A stretch of DNA of 42,181 nucleotides from an uncultured Alphaproteobacteria bacterium (GCA_902531755.1 CACAFI010000014.1:1-42181), one strand, 5' to 3'. Shown: positions 15,437 through 22,609, counted from the stretch's first letter. The notes: generated from the letters alone by a model not told the origin. Program-made: numbers and translations.

Positions 15437-16960
15437 ATGTTGAAGCACCTAGGTTTACTTTCACAGCATGCTGCCAAAAAGTTTGGTGACAAAGATGCTC
15501 TTTTATTTGGCAATCAAAGCTTTTCGTTTCAAGAATTACACGACATGATTGAAAAATTTGGTGCAGGGCTAACATCTTTAGGCGTTAAAGAGAAAGATGT
15601 GGTAACTCTTTATGGATCAAATAGTTGGGAATGGATAGTCAGTTATTTTGCGATCGCTAGGATCGGAGCTGTTATCAATCCTGTAAATACCATGTTGACG
15701 CCTTCTGAAATAATATATGTTGTAAATGATTGCAGAGCACAAACAATAATCTGTTCAGAAGACAAAATTGAAGCTCTTAAAGACATAAGAGAGCATACCC
15801 AAATAAGAAATATCATATCTTTTGGAAAAGAAACCAATCAATGTCAATCATTTAGCTCTATTTTAGCTAGAAATTTGTCGATAAAAAACGAACCAAATGT
15901 TTCACCAAGAGACTTATCTACTATAGCGTATACCTCTGGGACAACAGGTCATCCAAAAGGTGCAATGCAATCACATGAGGCAGTGATACTTAATGGGAGT
16001 ATGACAAGTCAACTTCATATGAGAGGAACCGATGACATCGTTGTTAGTGCCCTACCCTGTCCACATGTCTATGCAAATGTTTTAATGACCGGAATGATGA
16101 TGTTTGGAACAAAACTAATACTACATAGAAATTTTGATGCAGATACAATTTTTCAATCTATAAAAGCTAATAAGGCAACTATTTTTGATGGTGTCCCAAC
16201 CATGTACATGTTTATGCTAAATAGCCCTAATTTAAAAAATTATGATCTATCTAGCTTAAAGCGTTGCTATGTTGGTGGTCAAACAATGCCTGTTGCTACG
16301 ATGACTGCAGTAGAAAAAGAGTTTGGAGTTCCTTTAATAGAACTCTGGGGAATGACTGAAATAGCGGGGCTGGGAGCAACATTTCCACTTTTTGGTCCCA
16401 ATAAACATGGATCAATTGGATGCGCTATCCCCTATTGTGATTTAAAAATTGCAGATGTAGATGATTGTTCAAAACAAATGAATATAGGCGAGGTAGGGGA
16501 ACTTATGGTTAAAGGCCCTATAACTATGATGGGCTATTTTGGCGATGACGAAAAAACTCAGGAGACGTTAGAATCGGATGGGTGGCTGCACTCAGGAGAT
16601 TTGGCTAAGATGGATGAAGACGGTTGTGTATATATAGTAGATAGAAAAAAAGACATGATAATAACAGGAGGGTATAACGTTTATCCTGCAGAAATCGAGA
16701 GGGTTTTAGCTGCTAATCCAAAAGTAGCGCTCGCTGCAGTTGGAAAACAAGGTGACCAGCTAAAAGGAGAGATTGCAAAGGCTTACATTGTCTTAAAAGA
16801 GGGCGAGGAAGCTACAGAGGAAGAGATAATTTCCTATTGTCGTGAAGAGCTAGCAGCCTACAAATGTCCTAGAAAAGTTCAATTTGTAAAGGATGTTCCT
16901 AAGACTAGTACAGGAAAAATCATGAGAAGAGAGCTCAATACTTTAGATAAACTGGGTTAA
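15437..16960 (+). CDS. Long-chain-fatty-acid/acyl-CoA synthetase (AMP-forming)
   Basis: ANL-superfamily ligase of 507 aa with full motif set: TSGTTGHPKGAMQSH (P-loop, about residue 168), ELWGMTE, SGDLAKMDEDG, DRKKDMIITGGYNVYP hinge and STGKIMRREL with the catalytic lysine. It resembles class I acyl-CoA synthetases of fatty-acid or aromatic-acid catabolism. ATG 15437 is preceded by GGAG. It stands alone, flanked by 13-bp direct repeats CCCAGAACTAAGT at 15244-15256 and 16988-17000, and sits inside the region bounded by tRNA-derived scars, so it may have arrived as cargo. Codon use by eye does not differ from its neighbours. Substrate unknown. Confidence 0.92.
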   Translation: MLKHLGLLSQHAAKKFGDKDALLFGNQSFSFQELHDMIEKFGAGLTSLGVKEKDVVTLYGSNSWEWIVSYFAIARIGAVINPVNTMLTPSEIIYVVNDCRAQTIICSEDKIEALKDIREHTQIRNIISFGKETNQCQSFSSILARNLSIKNEPNVSPRDLSTIAYTSGTTGHPKGAMQSHEAVILNGSMTSQLHMRGTDDIVVSALPCPHVYANVLMTGMMMFGTKLILHRNFDADTIFQSIKANKATIFDGVPTMYMFMLNSPNLKNYDLSSLKRCYVGGQTMPVATMTAVEKEFGVPLIELWGMTEIAGLGATFPLFGPNKHGSIGCAIPYCDLKIADVDDCSKQMNIGEVGELMVKGPITMMGYFGDDEKTQETLESDGWLHSGDLAKMDEDGCVYIVDRKKDMIITGGYNVYPAEIERVLAANPKVALAAVGKQGDQLKGEIAKAYIVLKEGEEATEEEIISYCREELAAYKCPRKVQFVKDVPKTSTGKIMRRELNTLDKLG

Positions 16961-16980
16961 TTTATTTTAATTGAAAATAT

Positions 16981-17000
16981 TGGTGCCCCCAGAACTAAGT
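16981..17000. repeat. Short tRNA-end-like sequence and 13-bp direct repeat after the acyl-CoA synthetase
   Basis: TGGTGCCCCCAGA at 16981-16993 equals the last 13 bases of the tRNA-Thr gene including CCA (minus-strand sense), as at 19429 and 22206. The overlapping CCCAGAACTAAGT (16988-17000) repeats 15244-15256. It begins 21 nt past the gene stop. The rest of 17001-17246 shows nothing I can name. Confidence 0.4.
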
Positions 17001-17246
17001 AGTTCTCAGAATAGCTAATTGAATCAATAACTTATTTGTATGGCTAGGGTTTTGCTCGGTAGTTCAATCGCAATATTTAGAAAAACTATAAATTAATCAT
17101 TAAAAGTAAAATTGTTGAGAGTGTCGATCTTCTAATCAACAACATCCGTTAAAAAATCGGGTAAAAATATATTTTCATGAATAATTTACTAGTTAACATA
17201 TTGATGGGCTTTTCTATTTCAAAATATTGGTTAAGCAAATATCACT

Positions 17247-19118
17247 CTAATTTTCTGGTAATCCCAATGGTTTTAAGGTTTCTACTACGTCAATATAAAA
17301 GCTTTGATCCTTTGATGCTGAATTGTCACTCAAGAATTGTTTCGCTGTTTCGCCTATACCATCCTTTTCTTTTTGAAGCTCAAAAAACCTCTTAGCTTTT
17401 TTTAGATTTCCTTCCTTAACATTTATATAAGCTAACATAATATAAAATGTTCTTTCGGCTCCATCCCAGCTATGTTTCTGTCTGAGTTGTTTCTCCAAAA
17501 AGTTTTTTGCACCCTCAAAATCGCCGCTACGCGTTTTGTTTATAGCATAGTATTTTTTTACCCATGACGAATAATGCGGACCCAAACGGAGGCTCTTTTC
17601 AAAGAGAAGATTACTTTTGTCTGTATTTCCACAAATTGCTTCAACTATAGCAACAAGAGAAATATCTTCTACTGTTCTAGCCAGTGGTCTCATATATGGC
17701 AACCTTTTACATGCGATATCATGCTTACGCATTATTCCCTCTAAAACAGCTACTTGAGCTTGAGGGGAAGCCCAGTCTGGATTTTTTTCCATAGCTTCAA
17801 GGGAAAATTGATATGCCTTGGAAAAATCGTCTTCTGGGTCACTTGATATTCCTAAGTTTATCCTTTGCCAATGGACCCAACCTAAAAAATATTTTAATCT
17901 AGAATTCGAAGGCTCCAACTCAAGAGCCTCTTTGTAGATTTTTTCTGATTTATAGTTGTCTTCTGGATTGTTTCTTTGATAGGCAGCTTGTGCCATTATG
18001 TACTTTCTGTATACTTTAGGATTTCGTGAAATTAAATGGTCGGAGTCAATCGAAAACTTGAGATTAAGTTCTCGCAAAACTGAAACACCAAGGTTGTCCA
18101 TAATTTCAAAAATATCATCTATATTTTTGAATTTAAATAACTCTGTCCACAGGATTTCATTATTCGCTATATCAGTAAGTTCTATAAAAACCCTAAAGTT
18201 ATTTGTAATGCCTTGTATAGACCCGTTTAAAATATATTCAACATTATATAAGTTCTTGATCTCTTCCTTGGGTATCTTGTTTTCTTTTATATATTCTCCA
18301 GTACTTGAGGAGTGGATTTGAAGCTTCTTACTTTGAGAAAGTATATTTATCAAGCTAGACGTAAACCCTTCTCCAACGAAGTTATTCTCTTTTTTTCCTG
18401 TTTGATTTTCAAAAGGCATAACCAGAATAGATGGCATATCTGCTGTCAGACTTTTTTCTGATGATTTTCCTTCACTACCTTTATAAAAATCAGAAAAATA
18501 AAAAGAAAAACAAAGAAAAGAAATAATTAAAGCAGCCGCGATAGCACCAATGAGAGGCATATTGGATTTAGGTTTGGTCTTAAGAGTTCTTTTCTGTGAA
18601 GGATCAAGAAGAATATCAAAAGCATGGAACTCATTCTGCTTAACCTTTTGAACACCAAGGTCATTAAAGGTCATCTTAGTTTTAGGTACGACAAAGTCAT
18701 AGACGCTTTTCGATATAGTAATACCATTAGGTTGGGCGAGAGCTTCTAACCTTGCCGCAATATTAACACCATCACCTATCAGGTTACCTTCCTTCTTAAC
18801 AACATCTCCCATATTGATACCGAGACGGAATTCTAGCTTTACATCTGTTTTGTCTGATTGATTTCTTTTTTTGATTTCGTTCTGGAAATCAACACCACAT
18901 TCAACGGCATTTACAGCACTTGGAAACTCTGCCAATACTGAGTCACCAGCTGTGTTAAAGACTGAGCCTTTGTACTTCTTCAGAAGTTTATTAAGAATTT
19001 TCTCACAAGCATTGTAACTCTTGATAGTAGCATTCTCATCCTTTTCCATATGTTTGGAATAGCCAACTACATCAGCTACAAATATTACAGCTATTTTACG
19101 ATCTATTTCAGAGTTCAT
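17247..19118 (-). CDS. Class III adenylate/guanylate cyclase with TM, FlgO/TolB-like domain and TPR repeats
   Basis: A 623-aa membrane-bound cyclase. Residues 1-175 are the catalytic domain: Asp16 in FVADVVGYS and Asp59 in NTAGDSVLAEF are the metal ligands, with GINMGDVV and GDGVNIAARLE typical of alphaproteobacterial CHD-type cyclases. One transmembrane helix spans about 188-208. Then comes a periplasmic part with a FlgO/TolB-N-like fold (ILVMPFENQTG at 231, EYILNGSIQ) and TPR-like helices to the C-terminus. It makes cAMP (or cGMP) in the cytoplasm, with the outer part probably sensing or scaffolding. It lies between two tRNA-derived scars, transcribed alone. ATG 19118 has GGAAG upstream. 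The cNMP-binding protein at 9.2 kb could be a partner, but nothing here links them. Confidence 0.88.
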   Translation of the reverse strand: MNSEIDRKIAVIFVADVVGYSKHMEKDENATIKSYNACEKILNKLLKKYKGSVFNTAGDSVLAEFPSAVNAVECGVDFQNEIKKRNQSDKTDVKLEFRLGINMGDVVKKEGNLIGDGVNIAARLEALAQPNGITISKSVYDFVVPKTKMTFNDLGVQKVKQNEFHAFDILLDPSQKRTLKTKPKSNMPLIGAIAAALIISFLCFSFYFSDFYKGSEGKSSEKSLTADMPSILVMPFENQTGKKENNFVGEGFTSSLINILSQSKKLQIHSSSTGEYIKENKIPKEEIKNLYNVEYILNGSIQGITNNFRVFIELTDIANNEILWTELFKFKNIDDIFEIMDNLGVSVLRELNLKFSIDSDHLISRNPKVYRKYIMAQAAYQRNNPEDNYKSEKIYKEALELEPSNSRLKYFLGWVHWQRINLGISSDPEDDFSKAYQFSLEAMEKNPDWASPQAQVAVLEGIMRKHDIACKRLPYMRPLARTVEDISLVAIVEAICGNTDKSNLLFEKSLRLGPHYSSWVKKYYAINKTRSGDFEGAKNFLEKQLRQKHSWDGAERTFYIMLAYINVKEGNLKKAKRFFELQKEKDGIGETAKQFLSDNSASKDQSFYIDVVETLKPLGLPEN

Positions 19119-19265
19119 GAGACTTCCTTTCAGTTCACAAGTAAAACTAAATTATTTTGTTATTTTTGTAAAATTAGTTGTTGGTTTTTTGTGGAATTCG
19201 TATACCAGCATCCATCTCAGCTTTGATCTTTATTACTACTTTTTCTTAAATAATCGGTGTTGATT

Positions 19266-19347
19266 GGGTACTCTCAACAACCGAGGGAACTACCTATTCT
19301 CGGTTGTTCAACCTATTCTCGGTAGTTGGCTGACCCCCTTAGTACCC
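19266..19347. repeat. Nested inverted and direct repeats next to the tRNA scar
   Basis: AACAACCGAG (19276-19285) is the perfect complement of CTCGGTTGTT (19299-19308). GGGTACT (19266-19272) pairs with AGTACCC (19341-19347) outside it. ACCTATTCTCGGTTGTT (19292-19308) is repeated as ACCTATTCTCGGTAGTT (19311-19327) with a 19-bp period, and AACTACC (19288-19294) pairs alternatively with GGTAGTT (19321-19327). It could be a structured RNA, or recombinase or regulator binding sites; the sequence alone does not decide. Confidence 0.5.
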
Positions 19348-19388
19348 TACAAAACCTACAAGAACTTCTAAGACCCCTTAAAACCCTT

Positions 19389-19491
19389 GTAGATAAGGGC
19401 AATCAACACCAACATACATTTCAGACAATGGTGCCCCCAGAGAGACTCGAACTCCCGACCCACTGATTACAAATCAGTTGCTCTACCAGCT
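19389..19491 (-). repeat. Direct repeat of the tRNA-Thr 3' end (attachment-site-like scar)
   Basis: Bases 19429-19491 are identical over 63 bp to 22206-22268, the CCA end through the D-arm of the intact tRNA-Thr. The 40 bases beyond (19389-19428) match 22166-22205 with 8 mismatches. The 5' acceptor strand and D-stem are missing and unrelated sequence follows (atgataagc), so this copy cannot make a tRNA. A 3'-end tRNA fragment as direct repeat is the standard footprint of tyrosine-recombinase integration. Confidence 0.8.
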
Positions 19492-19572
19492 ATGATAAGC
19501 TTTTCTTGGCTACTTACGTGTAGTTTAACATAGATTTTTGCATCATTTAAACCATTTTGGTCTACCATTTGG

Positions 19573-19625
19573 TCTACCTCTTCCACGCACGGAACAGTGG
19601 GGCTTTATAGGTAGTATGTTCGTGG
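19573..19625. repeat. Diverged direct repeat, left copy (pairs with 20260-20311)
   Basis: This block starting TCTACC aligns with 20260-20311 at roughly three quarters identity with two single-base gaps, including GCA-GG-ACA and AGTAT-TT-GTGG cores. The two copies bracket the GNAT-like gene. Confidence 0.45.
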
Positions 19626-19667
19626 GCTGCAAGTTACAATGTAGTAATAATTGACCAGAACCATAAT

Positions 19668-20114
19668 CTATATAAAGTACTCGAAGTTAAGTGAATCTGA
19701 ATTAACACTTAATTCTTTAGCTCCATTTTTAAGATGAAAATTTCTTGCCATATTGTTCTTTGGACTCAGCGTAACGAAGCGCTTAATTTCAGGTCTATTC
19801 TTTTGAAGCCAATCTACAGCATTAAACAACATCTTACGACCACATCCTTTATCGTAACTCCAAATTGTGTAAAATATTGCTATCGATTTTTCAATGTTTG
19901 TCTTGTCCGAGGAGAACTCATCTAATTCAATTTCATTTGTCGGAACTTCGTTAGAAATTGCGATGCAGACTGCCGCCTTACAATTATGATTATCAATTAA
20001 AGCTAATCCCAGTCTATTGTTGGATAACCTAAATTCTTCTGTTAAGTGAGGCCTTACAGGGTCATCATTAAACAAATGGGAATAATACCCAGATTCAATT
20101 AGTATTGTTTCCAT
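19668..20114 (-). CDS. GNAT-like N-acetyltransferase, 148 aa
   Basis: A small protein with a likely GNAT fold. YDKGCGRKMLFNAV (about 87-100) matches the acetyl-CoA pyrophosphate loop xxxGxG plus following helix, and LSPKNNMARNFHLKNGAKE (about 116-134) matches the motif B region, where a side chain grips CoA before the last strand pair. The N-terminal part is less typical. Acceptor unknown. ATG 20114 has only a weak upstream site (GAGAA). It is a lone gene in the tRNA-bounded accessory segment, bracketed by diverged direct repeats, which suggests mobile cargo. Confidence 0.65.
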   Translation of the reverse strand: METILIESGYYSHLFNDDPVRPHLTEEFRLSNNRLGLALIDNHNCKAAVCIAISNEVPTNEIELDEFSSDKTNIEKSIAIFYTIWSYDKGCGRKMLFNAVDWLQKNRPEIKRFVTLSPKNNMARNFHLKNGAKELSVNSDSLNFEYFI

Positions 20115-20468
20115 AAAATTCTCACAAGAAATAGTATTAAAAGTGAACTTAATTATTTGAATATGTCCCTTTTGTCAATATTTTAGAAAATCTTTTTTCT
20201 CCAATGCATAATAAGAACTAATTGATAAAACATTTTCTATTGAGCATGCTTAATTTTTGTCTACCCTTCCCAAGCATGGGACATAGAGGGTGTACAGGAA
20301 GTATCTTGTGGAGGTGTGCTACAGATAGGATTTCTCCTACTAGTAAAGTTTCAAGGCTACAATATTCATACTTATGTCACTATCTGAAAACTTTTTCAAA
20401 AATTGACCACAATATTTAATTCTGTTTAAATAATTCATATATTAAACTTAATAAGGGAGGAACATTAA
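20115..20468. other. Intergenic stretch with second copy of diverged repeat
   Basis: These 354 bases carry divergent promoters for the GNAT-like gene and the 102-aa gene, plus the repeat copy at 20260-20311. A 65-codon frame at 20222-20419 is low-complexity and lacks a ribosome site, so I do not call it. Nothing else is recognisable. Confidence 0.5.
20260..20311. repeat. Diverged direct repeat, right copy
   Basis: Partner of 19573-19625 in the same orientation; see that entry for the alignment. Confidence 0.45.
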
Positions 20469-20777
20469 ATGTTGCAGGTCTCAAAATGGGAAATGAAAAG
20501 TGGTGCTAGTAGAGATGACTTTGGTATGGCAGCATTGAATTTTTGTAAAAATGCTAAATCTAATTCAGGTGTCAGCGATGCAAAGTTTTATTGGCAAAAT
20601 CCTAATGTAGTGGCAATTATAGTAGAGCATGATGGCTCATGGGGACCGAACGTAGAGCCCTCAGGTCAAACAATGAAGGCATTTTTCGACTTAGCTGACC
20701 TGTCTACCTGCACAATGGATGAACCATGGATTGAGGCTGGTTTGGGTCACAAGAGAACCCAAAAGATTTCAAGCTAA
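20469..20777 (+). CDS. Small protein of unknown function, possible dimeric alpha/beta-barrel
   Basis: A 102-aa protein with a strong ribosome site (AGGGAGG) 10 nt before ATG 20469, so expression is likely. The pattern of strand, helix with Cys and Lys (AALNFCKNAK), strand (SDAKFYWQNPN) and strand (VVAIIVEHDG) recalls dimeric alpha/beta-barrel (ABM-like) proteins. No catalytic signature is visible. Cys26 and Cys80 are the only cysteines. It lies inside the tRNA-bounded accessory segment. Function not assignable. Confidence 0.65.
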   Translation: MLQVSKWEMKSGASRDDFGMAALNFCKNAKSNSGVSDAKFYWQNPNVVAIIVEHDGSWGPNVEPSGQTMKAFFDLADLSTCTMDEPWIEAGLGHKRTQKISS

Positions 20778-20860
20778 AATTGGTGGTAGCATTTTTTTTA
20801 TTTGTGAAATATACAAAATGTCGCATTTGATAATCTGGAAACTTCTGCTACCTTATTGTC

Positions 20861-21049
20861 ATGTGTATAATGAATAGTTTAATGTTTCTTGGCATACTGG
20901 GATATCTTGGCTTCAAAGGGGCTAAGTGGATAGTTAAGACTGTTTACCAAAACAGGGCATCAATCTCTAACAATATCTATCAAGCCTACAATCTACCTGA
21001 GACGTTGTATCAGCGAATAAGGGTAGATGGAAAAAGAGACTACAGATAA
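20861..21049 (+). CDS. Small membrane protein, 62 aa (tentative)
   Basis: The frame MCIMNSLMFLGILGYLGFKGAK gives one N-terminal hydrophobic helix followed by a basic, Tyr- and Arg-rich tail (ASISNNIYQAYNLPETLYQR). A second in-frame ATG lies 9 nt downstream. No clear ribosome-binding site is visible. It converges with the sigma region 4 gene 18 nt away. It may be a genuine small accessory gene; no family recognised. Confidence 0.4.
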   Translation: MCIMNSLMFLGILGYLGFKGAKWIVKTVYQNRASISNNIYQAYNLPETLYQRIRVDGKRDYR

Positions 21050-21067
21050 GATTTTCTAAGACCCAAG

Positions 21068-21355
21068 TTAGGTTTTAGAACCATGACTAGGCGATTTCTC
21101 TAGGCCAACGTCAATAACAAGGTGTCTGAGTTCCAGCATGTCAGGATTGTTACGTAGTTTTTTTAATGCTCGCACCTCAATCTGACGGACACGCTCATAA
21201 GATATGTTGAAGAGCTTTGCGATTTGATGAAGTGTCCAACTCTCTTGGTTCGGCATATCAATTCCAAAACGCATCTTTAAAATCAACAGTTCACGTTCCG
21301 TCATTTTGTCTGACTGATTCAAATTATTAACAGCCTTTGTAATTCTTCTTAACAC
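21068..21355 (-). CDS. Stand-alone sigma-70 region 4-like DNA-binding protein
   Basis: Up to 95 aa consisting almost only of sigma-70 region 4. TERELLILKMRFGI (4.1), then WTLHQIAKLFNISYERVRQI and EVRALKKLRNN (4.2 helix-turn-helix; VRQIE-RALKKLR is the RpoD-type recognition helix). Regions 1-3 are absent, so it cannot be a complete sigma factor. GTG 21355 overlaps the end of the SEL1 gene by 29 nt, suggesting translational coupling; ATG 21304 (78 aa) is an alternative that begins exactly at region 4. It could be a phage/island transcription regulator touching -35 elements or the RNA polymerase beta flap, or a remnant of an RpoD-like gene. It lies in the tRNA-Thr-bounded segment. Confidence 0.72.
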   Translation of the reverse strand: MLRRITKAVNNLNQSDKMTERELLILKMRFGIDMPNQESWTLHQIAKLFNISYERVRQIEVRALKKLRNNPDMLELRHLVIDVGLEKSPSHGSKT

Positions 21356-22037
21356 ATTCTCTTGCTAAATCTTGTGCCTTCTCTATTTGGGATGGGGTCA
21401 TGCGTTTAGCTACGACGTCTCTGTTTTTACCTCCGTTCTCATCCCCGTTAGAAAAACCTATGTTAAACCACATATGAGCATAGACTATATCCTCTATTAA
21501 ACCACCTTGCCCTGCATAATACATCGTCCCCAGATAAGTCTGCGCAGAGGCATATCCCTGTTCAGCTGCTAGAGTATACCATTTTAATGCTTCTTTATGG
21601 TCTTGGATAGTTCCTTTCCCTTCATAAAACATGAATCCTGAATTATATTGTGAAAGCACATTTCCTTGCTCCGCAGCAAGAAGAAACCATTTCAATGCCT
21701 TCTTGTAATCTTGAATTACACCTTTACCTTCGTAATGTTTCATTGCTAGATGATACTGAGCTGTAGAATATCCTTGCTTTGCGGAGAGAGTGTACCACTT
21801 GACTGCCTCACTAAAGTCTTGAGCAGTGCCTTTACCCTGAGTAGTCATCCACCCTACATTATACTGTGCTGCAGCATTTCCTTGCTCGGCTAATTTTTTA
21901 AACCCCTCAAAAGCGATGGTGTAGTCACCTTTTTTGTATGCATTAAAAGCCCTTTTAAAGTCATCACCCCAACTCAAACTCAAGCTCAAAAGAAAAACTG
22001 AGAAGGTACTTACTATATGTTTCAGAAGATGTTTCAT
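21327..22037 (-). CDS. Secreted SEL1-like (TPR) repeat protein
   Basis: A 236-aa protein beginning MKHLLKHIVSTFSVFLLSLS, a Sec signal peptide with cleavage probably before DDFKRAF. Four to five SEL1 repeats of 36 residues follow (pattern A-YK-GD, AAEQGNA-AQYN-G-MY-EGKG), last motif YAGQGGLIEDIVYAHMWFNIG, ending in a Cys-containing tail. I start at ATG 22037; a TTG 18 nt upstream is also in frame. SEL1 proteins are scaffolds for protein contacts, here in the periplasm. Its 3' end overlaps the sigma region 4 gene. It is the gene closest to the intact tRNA-Thr in the accessory segment. Confidence 0.85.
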   Translation of the reverse strand: MKHLLKHIVSTFSVFLLSLSLSWGDDFKRAFNAYKKGDYTIAFEGFKKLAEQGNAAAQYNVGWMTTQGKGTAQDFSEAVKWYTLSAKQGYSTAQYHLAMKHYEGKGVIQDYKKALKWFLLAAEQGNVLSQYNSGFMFYEGKGTIQDHKEALKWYTLAAEQGYASAQTYLGTMYYAGQGGLIEDIVYAHMWFNIGFSNGDENGGKNRDVVAKRMTPSQIEKAQDLARECVKKNYKGC

Positions 22038-22109
22038 CCCAAAAATATTACCCAAAGTTTTAGATTTTGCAACAGCAGGATGTTGGGGGTAATATAGAGA
22101 CGCTTTATT

Positions 22110-22136
22110 ATTGAGGAGATAATCTCCTCAATTTTT
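22110..22136 (+). terminator. Strong hairpin plus T-run between SEL1 gene and tRNA-Thr
   Basis: ATTGAGGAGA (22110-22119) and TCTCCTCAAT (22123-22132) form a perfect 10-bp stem with a 3-nt loop, followed by TTTTT on the plus strand. Oddly, the neighbouring genes run on the minus strand, where only AATAATAA follows the stem. It may block plus-strand read-through or be a relic of an inserted element. Confidence 0.6.
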
Positions 22137-22165
22137 CTATCATTTCTGAGGTTGGAACAAACCTC

Positions 22166-22268
22166 GTAGACAAGGGCAATCAACAAAAACCTACATTTCG
22201 GATTCTGGTGCCCCCAGAGAGACTCGAACTCCCGACCCACTGATTACAAATCAGTTGCTCTACCAGCT
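22166..22268 (-). repeat. Direct repeat at the tRNA-Thr 3' end (intact side)
   Basis: Partner of 19389-19491. It spans the 3' 63 bases of the tRNA gene and 40 bases downstream of it, without indels between the copies (95 of 103 positions identical by eye). Confidence 0.8.
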
Positions 22269-22281
22269 GAGCTATAGAGGC
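22206..22281 (-). tRNA. tRNA-Thr (anticodon UGU)
   Basis: The minus-strand cloverleaf starts GCCTCTA at 22281. It has the D-stem GCTC/GAGC, the anticodon arm ACTGA-TTTGTAA-TCAGT giving anticodon TGT, and the T-arm GGGAG-TTCGAGT-CTCTC. The acceptor 3' strand TGGGGGC is followed by A and an encoded CCA. The acceptor stem pairs fully, allowing two G-U pairs. It is 76 nt with CCA. A 3' partial copy lies at 19429-19491. thrS lies 2.3 kb away on the other strand. Confidence 0.97.
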
Positions 22282-22384
22282 ACGATCTGAAAGTATGAAT
22301 ATTTTGTTAATTTTGCAATAAATTTTTACTGGGGGTAATCTATTTGTATATTTTTTATAAATTTTCATATATTGAAATTTAACA

Positions 22385-22609
22385 ATGGCAAAAATTTTAG
22401 TTAGCTTAGGTGTTTTTCTATGCTTTTTTGGTTTATTAGGGCTCGCTATAGTAATATATAGTAGTGTTAAAATTCGTAAGTACACGAAAGATCATGAAAA
22501 AGGCAATGAAAAGGCTACGTTCGAACAGTTATTAATTATAAATTATCTTGCTCTTTCTTTGTCTGCTTTTGGCTTTATTATTATTATCTTTAGTATTTTT
22601 TTAAGCTAG
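22385..22609 (+). CDS. Small two-TM membrane protein
   Basis: A 74-aa protein with two hydrophobic helices (about 4-26, VSLGVFLCFFGLLGLAIVIY; and about 48-73, LLIINYLALSLSAFGFIIII) joined by a basic/acidic loop (KIRKYTKDHEKGNEKATF). ATG 22385 lies 103 nt from the tRNA 5' end on the other strand. I recall small two-TM proteins of the same layout in Rhodobacterales, which supports a real gene. It overlaps the 3' end of the convergent hydrolase by 9 nt. Function unknown. Confidence 0.65.
   Translation: MAKILVSLGVFLCFFGLLGLAIVIYSSVKIRKYTKDHEKGNEKATFEQLLIINYLALSLSAFGFIIIIFSIFLS

Larger units (their letters stand above)
19119..19667. other. Non-coding stretch with nested hairpins, tRNA-Thr scar and short tandem repeats
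   Basis: No gene seen. The segment near the cyclase start must hold its promoter. Then come the structured element at 19266-19347, the tRNA-derived direct repeat at 19389-19491, and two copies of TTGGTCTACC 12 nt apart (19557-19566, 19569-19578). The last copy opens a longer diverged repeat shared with 20260-20311. Confidence 0.6.

Noticed and set aside
17177-17395. 72-codon plus-strand frame overlapping the cyclase 3' end
   Set aside because: Mostly antisense of the cyclase C-terminus, no ribosome site and no protein-like pattern.
19429-19491. Second functional tRNA-Thr
   Set aside because: The acceptor 5' strand and most of the D-stem are missing; only the 3' 63 bases are present.
22034-22485. 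Minus-strand open frames across the tRNA-Thr gene
   Set aside because: They translate the tRNA itself (ASIAQLVEQ-type artefact from tRNA sequence) and are not genes.
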